A stretch of 64,000 nucleotides of DNA from Cannabis sativa (Eukaryota > Streptophyta > Magnoliopsida > Rosales > Cannabaceae): NCBI RefSeq assembly GCF_029168945.1, contig NC_083610.1:52717429-52781428 (forward strand), read 5' to 3'. The notes below the pieces were generated by a model. It did not search any database. It was not told the origin of the DNA and saw only the letters and a list, made by a program, of their open reading frames with translations. Numbering within the stretch: the stretch's first letter is position 1; every line of letters begins with the position of its first letter. Both the position numbers and the translations under genes were made by a program. This document shows positions 11,725-22,377 of this stretch, one piece after another.

Positions 11725-13116
11725 AAAAGAGAGGAATTTAACCTTAAAATAAATAACTGTTATTAATTGAATAGGTCCAATAACTAAATGGACCTAAATA
11801 AAATCTATCATGGTGTGACATTTTATTTAGCAAAAACCTATATGCATCTATATTAAAACAAAATAAACATATAGGCTCACACAGGCACACTTTGGATGGG
11901 TCCTATCATGTTGCTAGGTCATACACAGATGAAAGAAGATTGTAAAATTTACCTGTTACAAATTATTAACTTGACCAAGGGAGCCATCAGATCATTAGAT
12001 CTGGCAAAAAGTAACCATGGCTATTTGCAATCAAGTAATAATAGGTTTTGAAAAACTTACAAATAAGCAAAAACCATATACTCCTGCAACAAGGTTAGCT
12101 GGATAGTTGGAAGTAGGATTTATTTAATTTTAAATAAATAAATTTGGAAAATTATAAATAATTAAATAAATAAATAAAAATAAAAAAAATAATTTTCGAA
12201 AAATAAAATTAAAAAAAAATATTTATTTTCGAAAATAAAAAAAAATATTTATTTAAATTTCGAAATTATTTAAAAAATAAATATTTAAAATTAAACTTAC
12301 AATTTTGAAAAATTATGTTTCAACTAACCTAAATATCATTTCAAAATTTGCTAACTACTTTTAAAAATTAAATGTTATTTTATAAATGAAAATTAAATAA
12401 AAATTAGAAAAGATAAATTAAATATCTTTTTCAGATTTTAAATTTAATTTAAATAGATAAAATAACAAAATTTAAAAGTTAGCAAAATATCTTACATCTA
12501 TTTAAAATTTCATGATTATAGTTATCTTATTTTAAATTTAAAAATAAGATAAGATATAATCAAATTTAAAAATAAGATAGATTATTAAGCAAATATGATA
12601 GATTATTAAGCAAATAAGATAGATACTAACTATTTTAAATTCAAATTACACTAATATCTTGAATTAAATTTAAAAAATATTAAATTAATTCATAATGATA
12701 ATTAAAATTGAATTAGGAAAAGTAATAGTATAAATATAGAACTACACAAAAAATCGGAAGTTAATTCCATGAAAAAACATGAAAAAACGAAGAAAAACGA
12801 AAAAATTGTGAGCTGTACAGACAGTTTTCGCGATCGCAGGAAAATTTCAGCACAACTCCGATTTTTCCGAATCTTCAAAAAATCATAACTAAATCAAATT
12901 AAATCGAAATTGAGTTATGTAAAAAAGTAACTTGCTTAATTTTTTCCATACTATCCAATAAAAATAATTCCAGAAACAGAATCGCAATTATTTTTCACGA
13001 AAATTTACAAACACCAATCAATCATCAAATAACACTCAATACAACATGATACCATCCAAAAACAAACAAACAATCGTTTTAAAGTCCAAATTTCTTGCAA
13101 GTAAATCAATTACCAT

Positions 13117-13129
13117 GGCTCTGAGGCCA
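13117..13129 (-). promoter_or_regulatory. primer binding site of element F
   Basis: Reads TGGCCTCAGAGCC on the minus strand, two bases from the LTR. It equals the initiator-Met site except at positions 4-6 (CCT for TAT), the same change seen in B. Confidence 0.8.
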
Positions 13130-13131
13130 AT

Positions 13132-15042
13132 TGTTGGAATTTATTTTACCAGGATCTTAGATCTACTCACAAGTATGTTGTTTAAACACCCTAAATAAGA
13201 ACCTTCTAAAACGATAAATTAAACACATATAAAGTTAAGAAAATCTTACATTGATGCAGCGGAATTAATGTCTCCTTCCACTCAGATCTCTAACCCTCGT
13301 ATCCTTTCTGTAGCAGAGTATAATCAAGATCTGAGCCCGAATGTCCTTCTTCTTCAAGTTTGATCCTTCACAGTCTTCCAATCTATGATTGAGTTACTGC
13401 TTGCTGTGTGTGGGCACTCACTCTTTCACTAGGGTTCGAAATTGATGAAGGGAAAAGAGAAGAGAGGGTTTCGGCCAGGTATAGAAAGTGGGGAAGGCTC
13501 AGTTTTTTTGAAGAGAGAAATTTCTGTCAGAAAAGCTTGTGAAAACTTATGTTGAAAACTTATGTTTTGACTGAGCCATCACTTTCTATTTATAGGCAAC
13601 TACTAGGTTTAGGTTATGAATTATATGGCATTAAAATAATGAAAATATTAATTTGAAAAACCAGCAATAAGTGGCCGGCCATGGTGTTATAGTGGGCCCC
13701 ACTTGATTTTGTAGTTTTATCAAATTTTATCTCTATTTTCTCAAAAACGCCAATTTTCCAATTCTAACCTTTTAAATGCCAAAACTAATTATTTAATAAC
13801 TAAAATAGATTATTAAATAATATTGTCATTTAATTTAATTATTAATTAGACATATAAAGTCTATTAATAAATAAATAAACCTAGAAACTCTTTTCTTTAC
13901 AATTTCACCCCTGCTTAGTGAAAATTCATAAAATTAGACATAGTCTAACTTTAGAATTATAATTGATCAATCACGAATCAATTAATGAGTCTTACAAGCA
14001 GAATGTTCTCAACTAGAATGGGGACCATGGATCTATATGCTGAGCTTCCAATAAGTGAACCAAATTTACCAAGTAAATTCCTACTTATTAATTCTTCGTT
14101 GAATCCACTCTTAGAACTTAGAATTGCACTCTCAGACTTATATAGAGCATATTATATGTTTCACGATATCAATATGCTATCTCATTTAACCATTGTTATA
14201 ATCTTATTGTGATTTAAAGATCCTCTTTATAGATGATCTACATCGAGATGGGATTTCTTTATCGTTCTCACCCCTCAATGTATTTTGCCCCTTAAAACAC
14301 TTAGCTACCTGTAAATGGTGTTTAGTGATCTAATAATTAGTCAGTTAAACAAGAGCTCATCCATTTACTTCTATTTGCTAAGCTCGAAGGGAATCATAAC
14401 TTTACTTCTATACACCAGTAGAAGCTATAGATTCCATATCTATGTTCAGCACTCCCACTCAATCATACTATCATGTTCCCAAAATATACGTATCACCCTG
14501 ACCTAAAAGTAGGCTTTTAAATAAATCAAAGAACATGAATAACACTCCTGAGTTGAGCCTAAGCATATAAGGATTTAGATTCTTTTAATCTTAAGATCAA
14601 CTACTGATATTGACTTGGAAAGATATGTATAACGGTAAGTTTGTAATATCTTAACTTAGTTGCAATATCGGTCAAGTCCAATGTATACTCCATACATTCA
14701 AAACTAGTATACTTTACTAATGTCCTGGAAAGAACATAACACTTACTCCAAGTGTAAGTACACATCATCGCTGATTATCACATTAGTGTAAATCCAATAA
14801 CACTGATGAAACAGGGACCAAGTCTTTTGATTCATATGATCACAATCACATTCCACTGTGTTGACGATACTGTAATTGTGAATAAACATATGATCTGGAT
14901 TTAACTGATTCTGTGTATAAACATAATAAACATATTAAACCATTAGCATGTAAAATTCATAGAAACATCATTCACTTCAAATTTCTTATATTGATAACTA
15001 ATCTGATTGTAAGGAGTTTTATTTAGGGCATAAAACCCGACA
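13132..15042 (-). repeat. 5' LTR of Copia element F
   Basis: A 1911-bp LTR with ends TGTTGG...CCCGACA (one change from CCCAACA). A TATAAATA box on the minus strand is at 13587-13594. It is most like the LTRs of B, so F and B form one subfamily, and A, D and E another. Confidence 0.9.
13587..13594 (-). promoter_or_regulatory. LTR TATA box, element F
   Basis: TATAAATA on the minus strand, followed by AGAAAGTGATGGCTCA. The same arrangement is found in the LTRs of A (23790-23797) and B (38993-39000). Confidence 0.6.
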
Positions 15043-15180
15043 CAACCCACCATTACAACTGCAGTAGCAACAACCACAACAACCACATCAACAACAACGA
15101 CAACAACAACCACATCCACTACAACAGCAATAACAATAGCCACTGTAACAACAACAACCACAGCAGCAGCAAAAACATCA
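15043..15180 (+). repeat. CAA/CAG repeat tract
   Basis: An imperfect CAA-rich microsatellite that encodes a poly-glutamine segment, in frame with the H antisense ORF. F inserted at its left edge (CAACC). Confidence 0.8.
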
Positions 15181-16891
15181 ACTTGGACGTGTACCATTAC
15201 CCCAGCAGCAGCACACTCTATCCAATCATTAGTTGCAAATTGTGTTGTCTCAATCTGCCCCACGCCCATCTCAGTCTCCTACACTTCAACATCTTCATGG
15301 GCGTGCAACTCCTAGGCCTGCCTCTGTTGATCGATCTCACCACACTGTTTTGGGTAAGATACCTTTGCTAGGTTTCTCTATCCCCATGAGGCCACTCATT
15401 CTCGGCCATGACTTCCTCACAAAGGTAGGTGAGTCTGCTGCCATTTTGAAAAGGTTCCATGAGAGGGAGCAAGTAAATCTTCAGAAGCAGGCTACCCAAC
15501 TGTCTTCTATCAAGACAGCTGAGATTGCAGAGGGAGTTCGTCATCCTTCTTCCTCTAGCCCAGTGTTGGATCTTGCTCCAGTAAGTCATAATTTTGTAGC
15601 TAAGGTGGGCAAAGTCGTTTCCCCTTATGCTTTAGAGATGTTTGACAACATGAACTTTAGTGTGAGGGAGCTTACATCTGAGAAATGGGCTGTGAGCAAC
15701 AGTGTTGATCCATACACACTATCAGTGGCCGCTAAGTAACAAGCAGTAGGGGTAAATCTCAATATTCTGAACCATTCTTCCTTTCGATACAATTTTTATT
15801 ACCAAAGTATGTATATGACATTTTCCCTTTATTTTCCTTTCTCTAGATGGCATTGTTCGTAGAGATGATCGTCAAGGAGGTGGGTAACATGCCCATTGAA
15901 CTAAGCAAAATTTGCGCTAAAGTCCAATCTTTGATAACCAAGAATGGGGCCTTATGTGCAAAAGTTGAGCATGTCAAGACCTAGGCTGCCTCCAACACCC
16001 AAAAGGTCTAGGAAGATTGGGAGGTCAAGCTGGCTGTTGAGGAGAAGAAGTGGGATGCCAAATACCGGAAGATGTACTTAGATCACAAGGCCAAATTGAG
16101 CAAGGGGTTGAGGGGACTTGACGCTCCCTTCAAGAGAACCTAAGCAAGGCTAGGGAGGAGAGAGATAAAGCTGAAGCCCGTGTGATGCTTCAATCTGAGA
16201 CCATCACCACCCGATTCCAAAAAGTCAACACTCTCCAAGAGGATATCCAACAAAGGGATCAACTCATCCAGGGCCTTAGTGATGAATATAAATAAGAGAA
16301 GAAGCAAACAGAGTCCTAGATGACACAACATGGCAATCTGAGCATTCTTCTCCATGCAACTTGTCATAAAAGCAACCTTGACAAGAGACCATTAACAAAT
16401 TGCAAGGGAAGGTTGACCAAAGCCCAACAAATGGTATGAATGCATATATTGCCCTAGATACTATGTGTAGATAGAGAAAAACTGCCCCTAGACTATTGAG
16501 GATGCAGTCGCGGCAGTAGCTAAAGCATCAACTAAGACAGAGAAATATCACCTTTGTTCCTTGGAGATGTCCTATGTCGTGGTCCTTTATAACTTGTGAT
16601 TCTACTATACTTCAGCTCATTAATGAGAAAGAGAGGGTAGATGTTACCAGGAGAGTACTCACCATGCAACATGACACATACCTCGAGGTGCTTTCGCTCT
16701 TAATTGATAGTGATAACGATGAGGAAACAAGTGTTGAAGTCTCGAGTTATAAGGAGTTCGCAAAAGCTGAGGCATCTTCTCGTAGGGTTGAAGAGAAGCT
16801 TGTCTGCGACGTAGTTGGGCCTAACAAGGATCCAGAGGAGCCAATCAATGCCCCAGCCCAAATCGACTTAGTAGCACCTTCCTTTGCTTGA
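15043..16891 (+). pseudogene. antisense extra ORF of Tat element H
   Basis: This coiled-coil-type ORF lies downstream of, and opposite to, the pol of a Tat Gypsy element, as gene 23 does in Grande and similar ORFs do in other Tat elements. It begins in a glutamine-rich run encoded by CAA/CAG repeats (15043-15170, with TAA and TAG interruptions), then an open stretch to 15739 ending NSVDPYTLSVAAK. A strong intron-like interval follows (GT at 15736, pyrimidine tract and AG at 15845-15846), then charged helical sequence (MALFVEMIVKEVGNM...) broken by stops, and an acidic Pro-rich C-terminal tail at 16574-16891. Several stops look like CAG to TAG or CAA to TAA changes. The N-terminal part was separated by the insertions at 7858 and 7872. 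Function unknown. Confidence 0.6.
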
Positions 16892-17996
16892 GATCAATAT
16901 GAGCCACCCTATATTTCTCACTGTCTATCTTTTTTGTTAAGACAATTTTAATTCCTTCTGTCGCGGAGTTGTGTTTGTTTTGGCTTGGTCCATAGGGCTA
17001 TACATGACAATTGCCTTCGAGAACAACTTGGTTTGCCTTTCTACAAGGCACCATATTTAGACTTTAATATTTCATGCTGTTTTTAACTCTTAGCTTTATG
17101 CATCAACCTATGTAGTTATTTTAAGGGTTGTCTTCTTAGGCTATTTAGAAGAATGTGGTTCCAACGTCCAACTCTTCAAACCTTTAATATCAGTCAGCCT
17201 TCTATCCTTTTGCTGACTTAGGAGGTATTTAAAAAGTACATGTTTCCTATTGCCAGACAAGATGGTTTTGGTCTTAAACGCTCATAAAAAGTTTTTAAGC
17301 CTAAGCTAACTAATAGTTTCTAAAAACATGAATGGTCTTTTAGGCTGTTCCTGAGTCACTGTATGATCACGAAGCCTTGACATTCTTCGGTTGTTTAGGC
17401 CTTTTTATAATTTAAGGACGCCAATTTCACATGCTACAAAATTTAGATGACATTTTCCTGCTCAGGATAAAGCTGAAGTCAATAGGAGTTCAAGCTAGGC
17501 CTTAATATTTTTAAATTCTAAACAACTCTTTTTTGAAAGTTTTCAATAAGGGCTTTTGGCGAGTATTTCCCTTTTCTAGGAAATTGGGCTAAAAATGCTT
17601 CTTCTTCCAAAACATGTGCTTATTTTCACTTTTGGAAGGAATTTAAGCAGTCTTCCTTTTTAAGAAATTTGGTTGAAAATACATCTTGTTTTAAGAAAAA
17701 ATATAAATTTTAATAAACAAAACAAGTAAAATAATAAACTACGACACACGGTATGTTTGGGGGCACACACGGCTAGGCATGATACCCCCTAAGTGAGCTG
17801 AGAAGTATAGATATCTTCAACTTCTTGTTCACTTGTTTTAAACATAGCTTGTGGCCTAAAAACGTAAAGTGTAAATTCAAATGTAAATTGTTTTTGTTTC
17901 CATTTCATGATGCCCGAGGGCCATTCAAACAAAACTTAATTACATAGATTTTTACACAAAACATTTGAGATGTCGTCAAAGCCTAGTCTTCTCCGC
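16892..17996. other. spacer between antisense ORF and pol of H
   Basis: No ORF or recognisable domain. It contains the convergent 3' ends of the antisense ORF (from the left) and pol (from the right). Several decayed direct words such as CTTTTTAAG/GAAATTGG recur at 17570-17700. Confidence 0.5.
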
Positions 17997-18240
17997 CTAC
18001 CAGTAGTATCAACATAAGTAATTTGCGTTCCAAGCGTGAGGGACCCTTGATCCATCCATCCTTTTCAATTGAAAAGTACCTTGACCCACCTTCTCAAGTA
18101 TCTCATAGGGGCCTTCCTAATTTGGGGTAAGTACCCCCACTCTCGGTTCTTGCGAAGCTGGGAATACTCTTCTCAAAACAAGATCGCTAACATTAAATGT
18201 ACGACTCTTCACCTTTGAATTAAAATGGTGGGCAATTTTT
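17997..18240 (-). pseudogene. pol: pol C-terminus of Tat element H
   Basis: On the minus strand the frame reads FNSKVKSRTFNVSDLVLRR, then TPN, a stop in place of Trp, EGPYEILEKVGQGTF, and ends near NYLC-YYW with TAG at 17997-17999. This is the integrase C-terminal tail of Tat Gypsy polyproteins and is directly comparable to G 25832-26350 (GDMVLKRVF...NWEGPYQVVEV). At least two stops are present. Upstream coding sequence is missing because the region joins head-to-head with J at about 18240. Confidence 0.75.
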
Positions 18241-18423
18241 CCTTGGTTAATTGAGAAGCTTCAAGAACAATCACAGTTCCAATTCCAGATGTATCAAAAG
18301 AAAATTTCCAGGAATTTCAACTCTAAAGTCAAGAGTAGAAGATTGAAAAACAGCGACATTATTTTGAGAAGAGTGTTGCCAAGGGCATGGAATGTTGACC
18401 ACCTGTGTCGATACTATCAGTAA
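18240..18423 (+). pseudogene. pol: pol C-terminus of Tat element J
   Basis: On the plus strand the frame reads MYQKKISRNFNSKVKSRR, then IILRRVLPRAWNVDHLCRYYQ and TAA (18421-18423). Compared with H and G, about 30 residues between RRVLP and the AWNVDHL tail are deleted. It is the mirror image of the H fragment next to it and places J on the plus strand. Confidence 0.75.
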
Positions 18424-19330
18424 ACTAGGGATCGTTAGGTTCCTTTTTGTTTTTCTTTATCTTTTCTTAATTTCTGTGTACGCCTTAGGGCACGGATTAT
18501 TTGAATAAAAGAAGTTTTCATTTCATATGTAACAAGCGATCAAAAGTCTCAATTATCGATCACTTAGGGGGTAGCATATTATGTTATTGTCATTATCAAT
18601 TTTACCCTCGTTCATGAGAAAATAATTAAGTCAAATTCTCAAATATAATATTAGGGAGTACTACCTGAAATTGGAACCCCAAGGTATAGGAAGTAAGCCA
18701 CTACCTTATTATATTTGAAGTTTATCTAACATTTAACAAAATATAAGAGTAGGGAGTATTACTTCAAACTGGAACTTCAGGAAACCGGAAGTAAGCCACT
18801 ACCTTATTATACTTGGAATCAATTCTCGCACATTAAGCAGTTAATTCATGTTATCTTGAAATTGAAGTTCAAGCTTCATGCTTAACCCAGGTTAACACAA
18901 CCAGAGTATCCAGGCTACTTAAACTTATTAATTTAGGTCAGTTAAAAAAGTAAGTTCAAAAAGGTCCCATTCTTAACTAATTAACTAGTCCAGGTTAATT
19001 AGTTTTTTAAACAACAAACATATTCAAGTCTAAGCATTTAATCAAAAATCTAAAGGTTCAGGCATTTGGAACCAGAACCTCACAAGGCTGGAAGCATTAA
19101 AACTTAGCAAAATTTTGAGATAAAAATGCAAATATCCATGGAATTAATTAAATAGTACCATGTACTTAAAAACCCCGTGGTAAGGGTGTAAAAGATTGTC
19201 TCCGCATACATAACCAGGGGCACCCTTGTCCCCTAAAAACAAAAAAGAAAAACTAAAAAATAAAGATAAAGTTGTTTGAGATAGGCAAGAATGATCAAGG
19301 CTGAGTGGTGTCCTTCAGGGATTGTGCATC
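18424..19330. other. spacer between pol and antisense ORF of J
   Basis: Non-coding AT-rich spacer. It contains a direct repeat of about 60 bp around 18650-18810 (ATATAATATTAGGGAGTA... and ATATAAGAGTAGGGAGTATTACTTC..., each followed by GGAACTTCAGG/GGAACCCCAAGG and AAGTAAGCCACTACCTTATTATA). Nothing else is recognised. Confidence 0.55.
18650..18812. repeat. diverged direct repeat
   Basis: Two units share GGGAGTA(C/T)TAC, GGAAC and GGAAGTAAGCCACTACCTTATTATA, and the second starts about 90 bp after the first. It lies in the J spacer downstream of pol. Confidence 0.6.
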
Positions 19331-20250
19331 TTAGGTATGAACTTTAGACGAGGCCTCCGGGATCGCAGAGTTGGTCGACATAGGAACTTCATGGGCCAGA
19401 AAAGCAGAGTCATCCACGTTCTTACAACCAAGAATGGTAATTCTTGGATTGACCTCATGTATCCTATGAGCTACTTCCTTAGCCTTATCCACCTCCTCTA
19501 GTGCCAAGATCTTGGGCAACAGATCTTCATTATCTAGAGCATCGAAGAGATCTATTACAACTTTGTAATACTGGAAGATAGTATACACTGAGTAGACAAA
19601 CACCTGTTCTAGAGCCTTGGTATGCTGAGCTTCTTGTTCTAATTTTTTCAAGATTGCTTGTTGAAGACATCCCTTCAAATTTGATTTTTCACTCTCCACT
19701 TCAGTACCCTTTCCTGGGATTCTTCATAAGCCTTCACGGGCGCACTAAGTTCAATCTCAGCCTCCTCATCCATTTCAGTAGGTTTTGCCTCAGCCTCCTC
19801 TGTTACTTGTTGCAACTGAAGATGGTTCTTCACCTTTCTCTCTAGAGTAGTCTAGCTAATGTATCTATCTTGATTAATTTTAGCCTATTTATCGTACTAT
19901 AGGGATAGTTTGGTAATATTTTTGTCCTTCTCTTAGACATCCAGCTTGGCCTAGTTTAGGTTGGCTTCCAACTCTTTAATTTTGGTAATAGTCGTGGAAT
20001 ACAAGCCCTTATACCTATCTCCACAATCCCTCTGTGTCTTGGTCACCTTCCTTTCACAGGTCAAGTCTTTGTCCAAAAAGTCAGACACCCTTTGCTTAAT
20101 AGTAGCTTCCATGTTTTCATTTTCCTCAGCTAAAGCATTGGGTGCTTCCTCTTTTCTCAGCTCAGCATCGGCATGCTCCGCCCTCATCACCTCTAGATCA
20201 TAGGCCAGTTGAATGACCATTGAGCAATTCCTCTCTGCCAACAAGCCAAT

Positions 20251-20328
20251 CTACGAAGAAGAAATATGACTGAATCAAATAATGTAAGAATACGCGGTAT
20301 ATTTGAGATAAAGGAAAATTAAACTTAC
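20251..20328 (-). other. candidate spliceosomal intron in J antisense ORF
   Basis: On the minus strand the 78-nt interval starts GTAAGTTTAATTTTCC and ends TTCTTCTTCGTAG, with AT-rich content and a pyrimidine tract. Removing it joins RSQANI to IGLLAERNCSMV in one frame, as a conserved coiled-coil protein would require. The candidate rests on splice consensus and frame continuity. Confidence 0.65.
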
Positions 20329-22372
20329 AATGTTAGCCTGGGATCTCATAGCCTCAGCTATGTACATTGGATCCCTACTTGCCATCACGGCGAACCTAAC
20401 AACACCGAGCCTATAACTTGTAGTAGTACTCTATGACAATTAGTTAGCTAGAAAGTGTGACATGTTGGTTTTAACACGAGGACGAAGCCTTTATGTCAAC
20501 TTAACTCTATTTACTAGAGGAGGACAGGCTTTATCCCACTTGTCATAGTCATCAAACTCAGCATTACGTCTGAAGGAGATGCTGCTGGTCAACTTCTTTA
20601 GCTCTTCCTACTCGTTGCCACGCCCCTTCTAGTAGAACTTCTCGACGGCTTCTAGGCCTGCATTATCTCCTTCTATCAATAATAAAGGCTTAACAAGAAA
20701 TGTGAAAGATGCCAGAGGTAATGAAGCCAGTTCAGTCCTTTCTCTGGACAAGTAAGTGGAAGTGGCAAGGATAATCTTAGGTGGCGGGGATGGTGGGAGA
20801 GGATCCTAATTGTCCTTTTATGTTTTGGTGCCTTGCCTAGGCGGCCTTGCACCATCAGATTTGTCAGACCCCTTCTAGGACTGAATCTTCGAGTCTACCA
20901 ACTACAAGACCTTCTCCTTGGCCTCCACCCTCGCCTTCTTGCTGGCACCACCATCAGATGATTTAGCCCGCTTCTTGTTAATCAGGACTGGCCCATCGTA
21001 ATCTGAGCTATCTCCTTTTGAGTTCTCCACAGGAACCTGGCTCAGAGGTTTTATGACCAAGATAGGTTTAGTTAGGTTGATGATGGAAGTGGATGTAGCT
21101 TCCATGTCCAGAGCCTTAGAAGCAACCTCCGAATTTCAAGTCGGAGGTGCTGGCTACTGAGATCTGTTCCTGGAAGCCTGGTTCTTATTTCTTTTATCTT
21201 CGTCACCTTAGGAGAGTTTCCTAACTTCATTAAATCGGGATTTATGTTGCCCATGAACCTATTTAGCAGCCCCATTTGTAGAGTGGTTGTTTGATCGGCA
21301 CAAAACAAACAAAATATCCATCAAACAAAACCACAACAAAAGATATGATCTTTACAACACATCATCATATAAGACATTAAGAAGATCTAAACCATTAATT
21401 CTAGTATAATTGAGTTTCCCCTAGAAAGAAGAGAGATGTCTTCTTGACCTAGGTTAGTCTCATATTGGAAGAAGCCTGTGAAGTAATTTTACTAAACGCA
21501 TCCATTCTGACATGATGGTGCACAGGTGGAATGAACTGGTTGGGACTCTTGATGATGCAATCTACTTTATCTATATAATTAAATGTATGAATATCTATGA
21601 TGGTCTAAGTTCAAGAAATATGGATTAAATCCTCATTGATTGACAGTCTCGAAATTAGTTATAGTGGGAGCCCTAATTATATGGAAGGGTGTCTCACCAC
21701 TACCGGAGGTGCTTGCTCTCAAAGCACCCTCATTACGCACTACCTCCTTGAATTAAATAGAGAGTTCTTCAGCCTCACTTAGGCTTTTTAGGAATTGTTT
21801 CCTCCAATTCACCAGCCATTACTCGTCCACCTTCACTACCTTCAGAGCCTCTTCAATAGTAATAACTGCAATGACCTCCTTAACCTCGTCTGAGTCCCTC
21901 GTAGAGCATCCTAGACTGTGTCCTTCACGGAAAGATGCGCCATATCCTGGTGTGCGATAATAAGACCTACATCCTAGAGGTTCTTTATGGTCACAAGCTT
22001 CTCTACTTGTAACCCATTGGATGAGATGGACTTACAGAAAGTTATCCTCTCTTCCAGCTCTAGAGTCAGAGGCGGATGGGAAAGGCAGTCTAGTAGATGT
22101 GAAAAACAAGATATAAATATACATCAAGCATGAGGAAAAGCAAAATCCCAAAGTCTAAAGAAGGGAATGAAACTTACTTGTAGTATTGAAATCCAAACTT
22201 ATTGTAGGAACCCTCTTTAGGGGAAGCCAGAGGTGTAAAAGTTGTAGCCCACCTTCTCTTTGTGGCCCCTCATGGGCTGAGATTTGATCTTGTAGAAGAA
22301 CAAGAACTCCTCCAGTGTTGGCACAGATTTGCTATGTTGTGCACAAAAGACGTACCACCCTGATAGTAGGCA

Positions 22373-22377
22373 GTATG
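22373..22377. repeat. left target duplication of element A
   Basis: GTATG here matches GTATG at 57031-57035. Both sit inside the antisense ORF of J. Confidence 0.85.

Larger units (their letters stand above)
9543..13116 (-). other. leader of Copia element F
   Basis: This 3.57-kb AT-rich untranslated leader lies between primer site and gag. It holds the duplicated 20-bp motif (9722-9741, 9835-9854) and the structured island (11633-11724). The GC-rich hairpin patch present in A, B and E is absent; at the corresponding place (about 12800-12870) only a short CGCGATCGC-containing stretch remains. No conserved ORF. Confidence 0.85.
7872..15042 (-). mobile_element. Copia element F (non-autonomous, 3'-deleted)
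   Basis: This minus-strand long-LTR Copia element is bounded by a 5-bp duplication CAACC (7867-7871 and 15043-15047). The sense order is 5' LTR (13132-15042), primer site, a leader of about 3.6 kb, gag, about 0.8 kb of eroded sequence, and a 3' LTR remnant of only about 33 bp. The intact duplication shows that the ends are original and that the missing 3' sequence was lost after insertion. There is no recognisable pol, so it would need proteins from a relative such as D. Confidence 0.9.
19331..22377 (-). pseudogene. antisense extra ORF of Tat element J, distal part
   Basis: This minus-strand gene runs opposite to J's pol and continues from its N-terminal part at 57031-57395; element A splits it. 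Visible parts in sense order are: 22377-22190, a domain with GWYVFCAQHSKSVPTLEEFL, like the putative gypsy-type transposon protein family (Transposase_28); about 21308-20902, containing basic NKKRAKSSDGGASKKARVE, which resembles a nuclear localisation signal; an exon around 20390-20329 (DPMYIAEAMRSQANI); an intron (20251-20328); a coiled-coil exon 20250-19951 (AERNCSMVIQLAYDLEVMRAEH); and a helical C-terminal part 19699-19331 ending in a Ser/Pro-rich tail. Stops and frameshifts interrupt it. It is a decayed accessory gene of unknown function. Confidence 0.65.

Noticed and set aside
14943..15269. Minus-strand valine-rich ORF
   Set aside because: It is the shadow of the CAA/CAG repeat that codes for glutamine on the plus strand.
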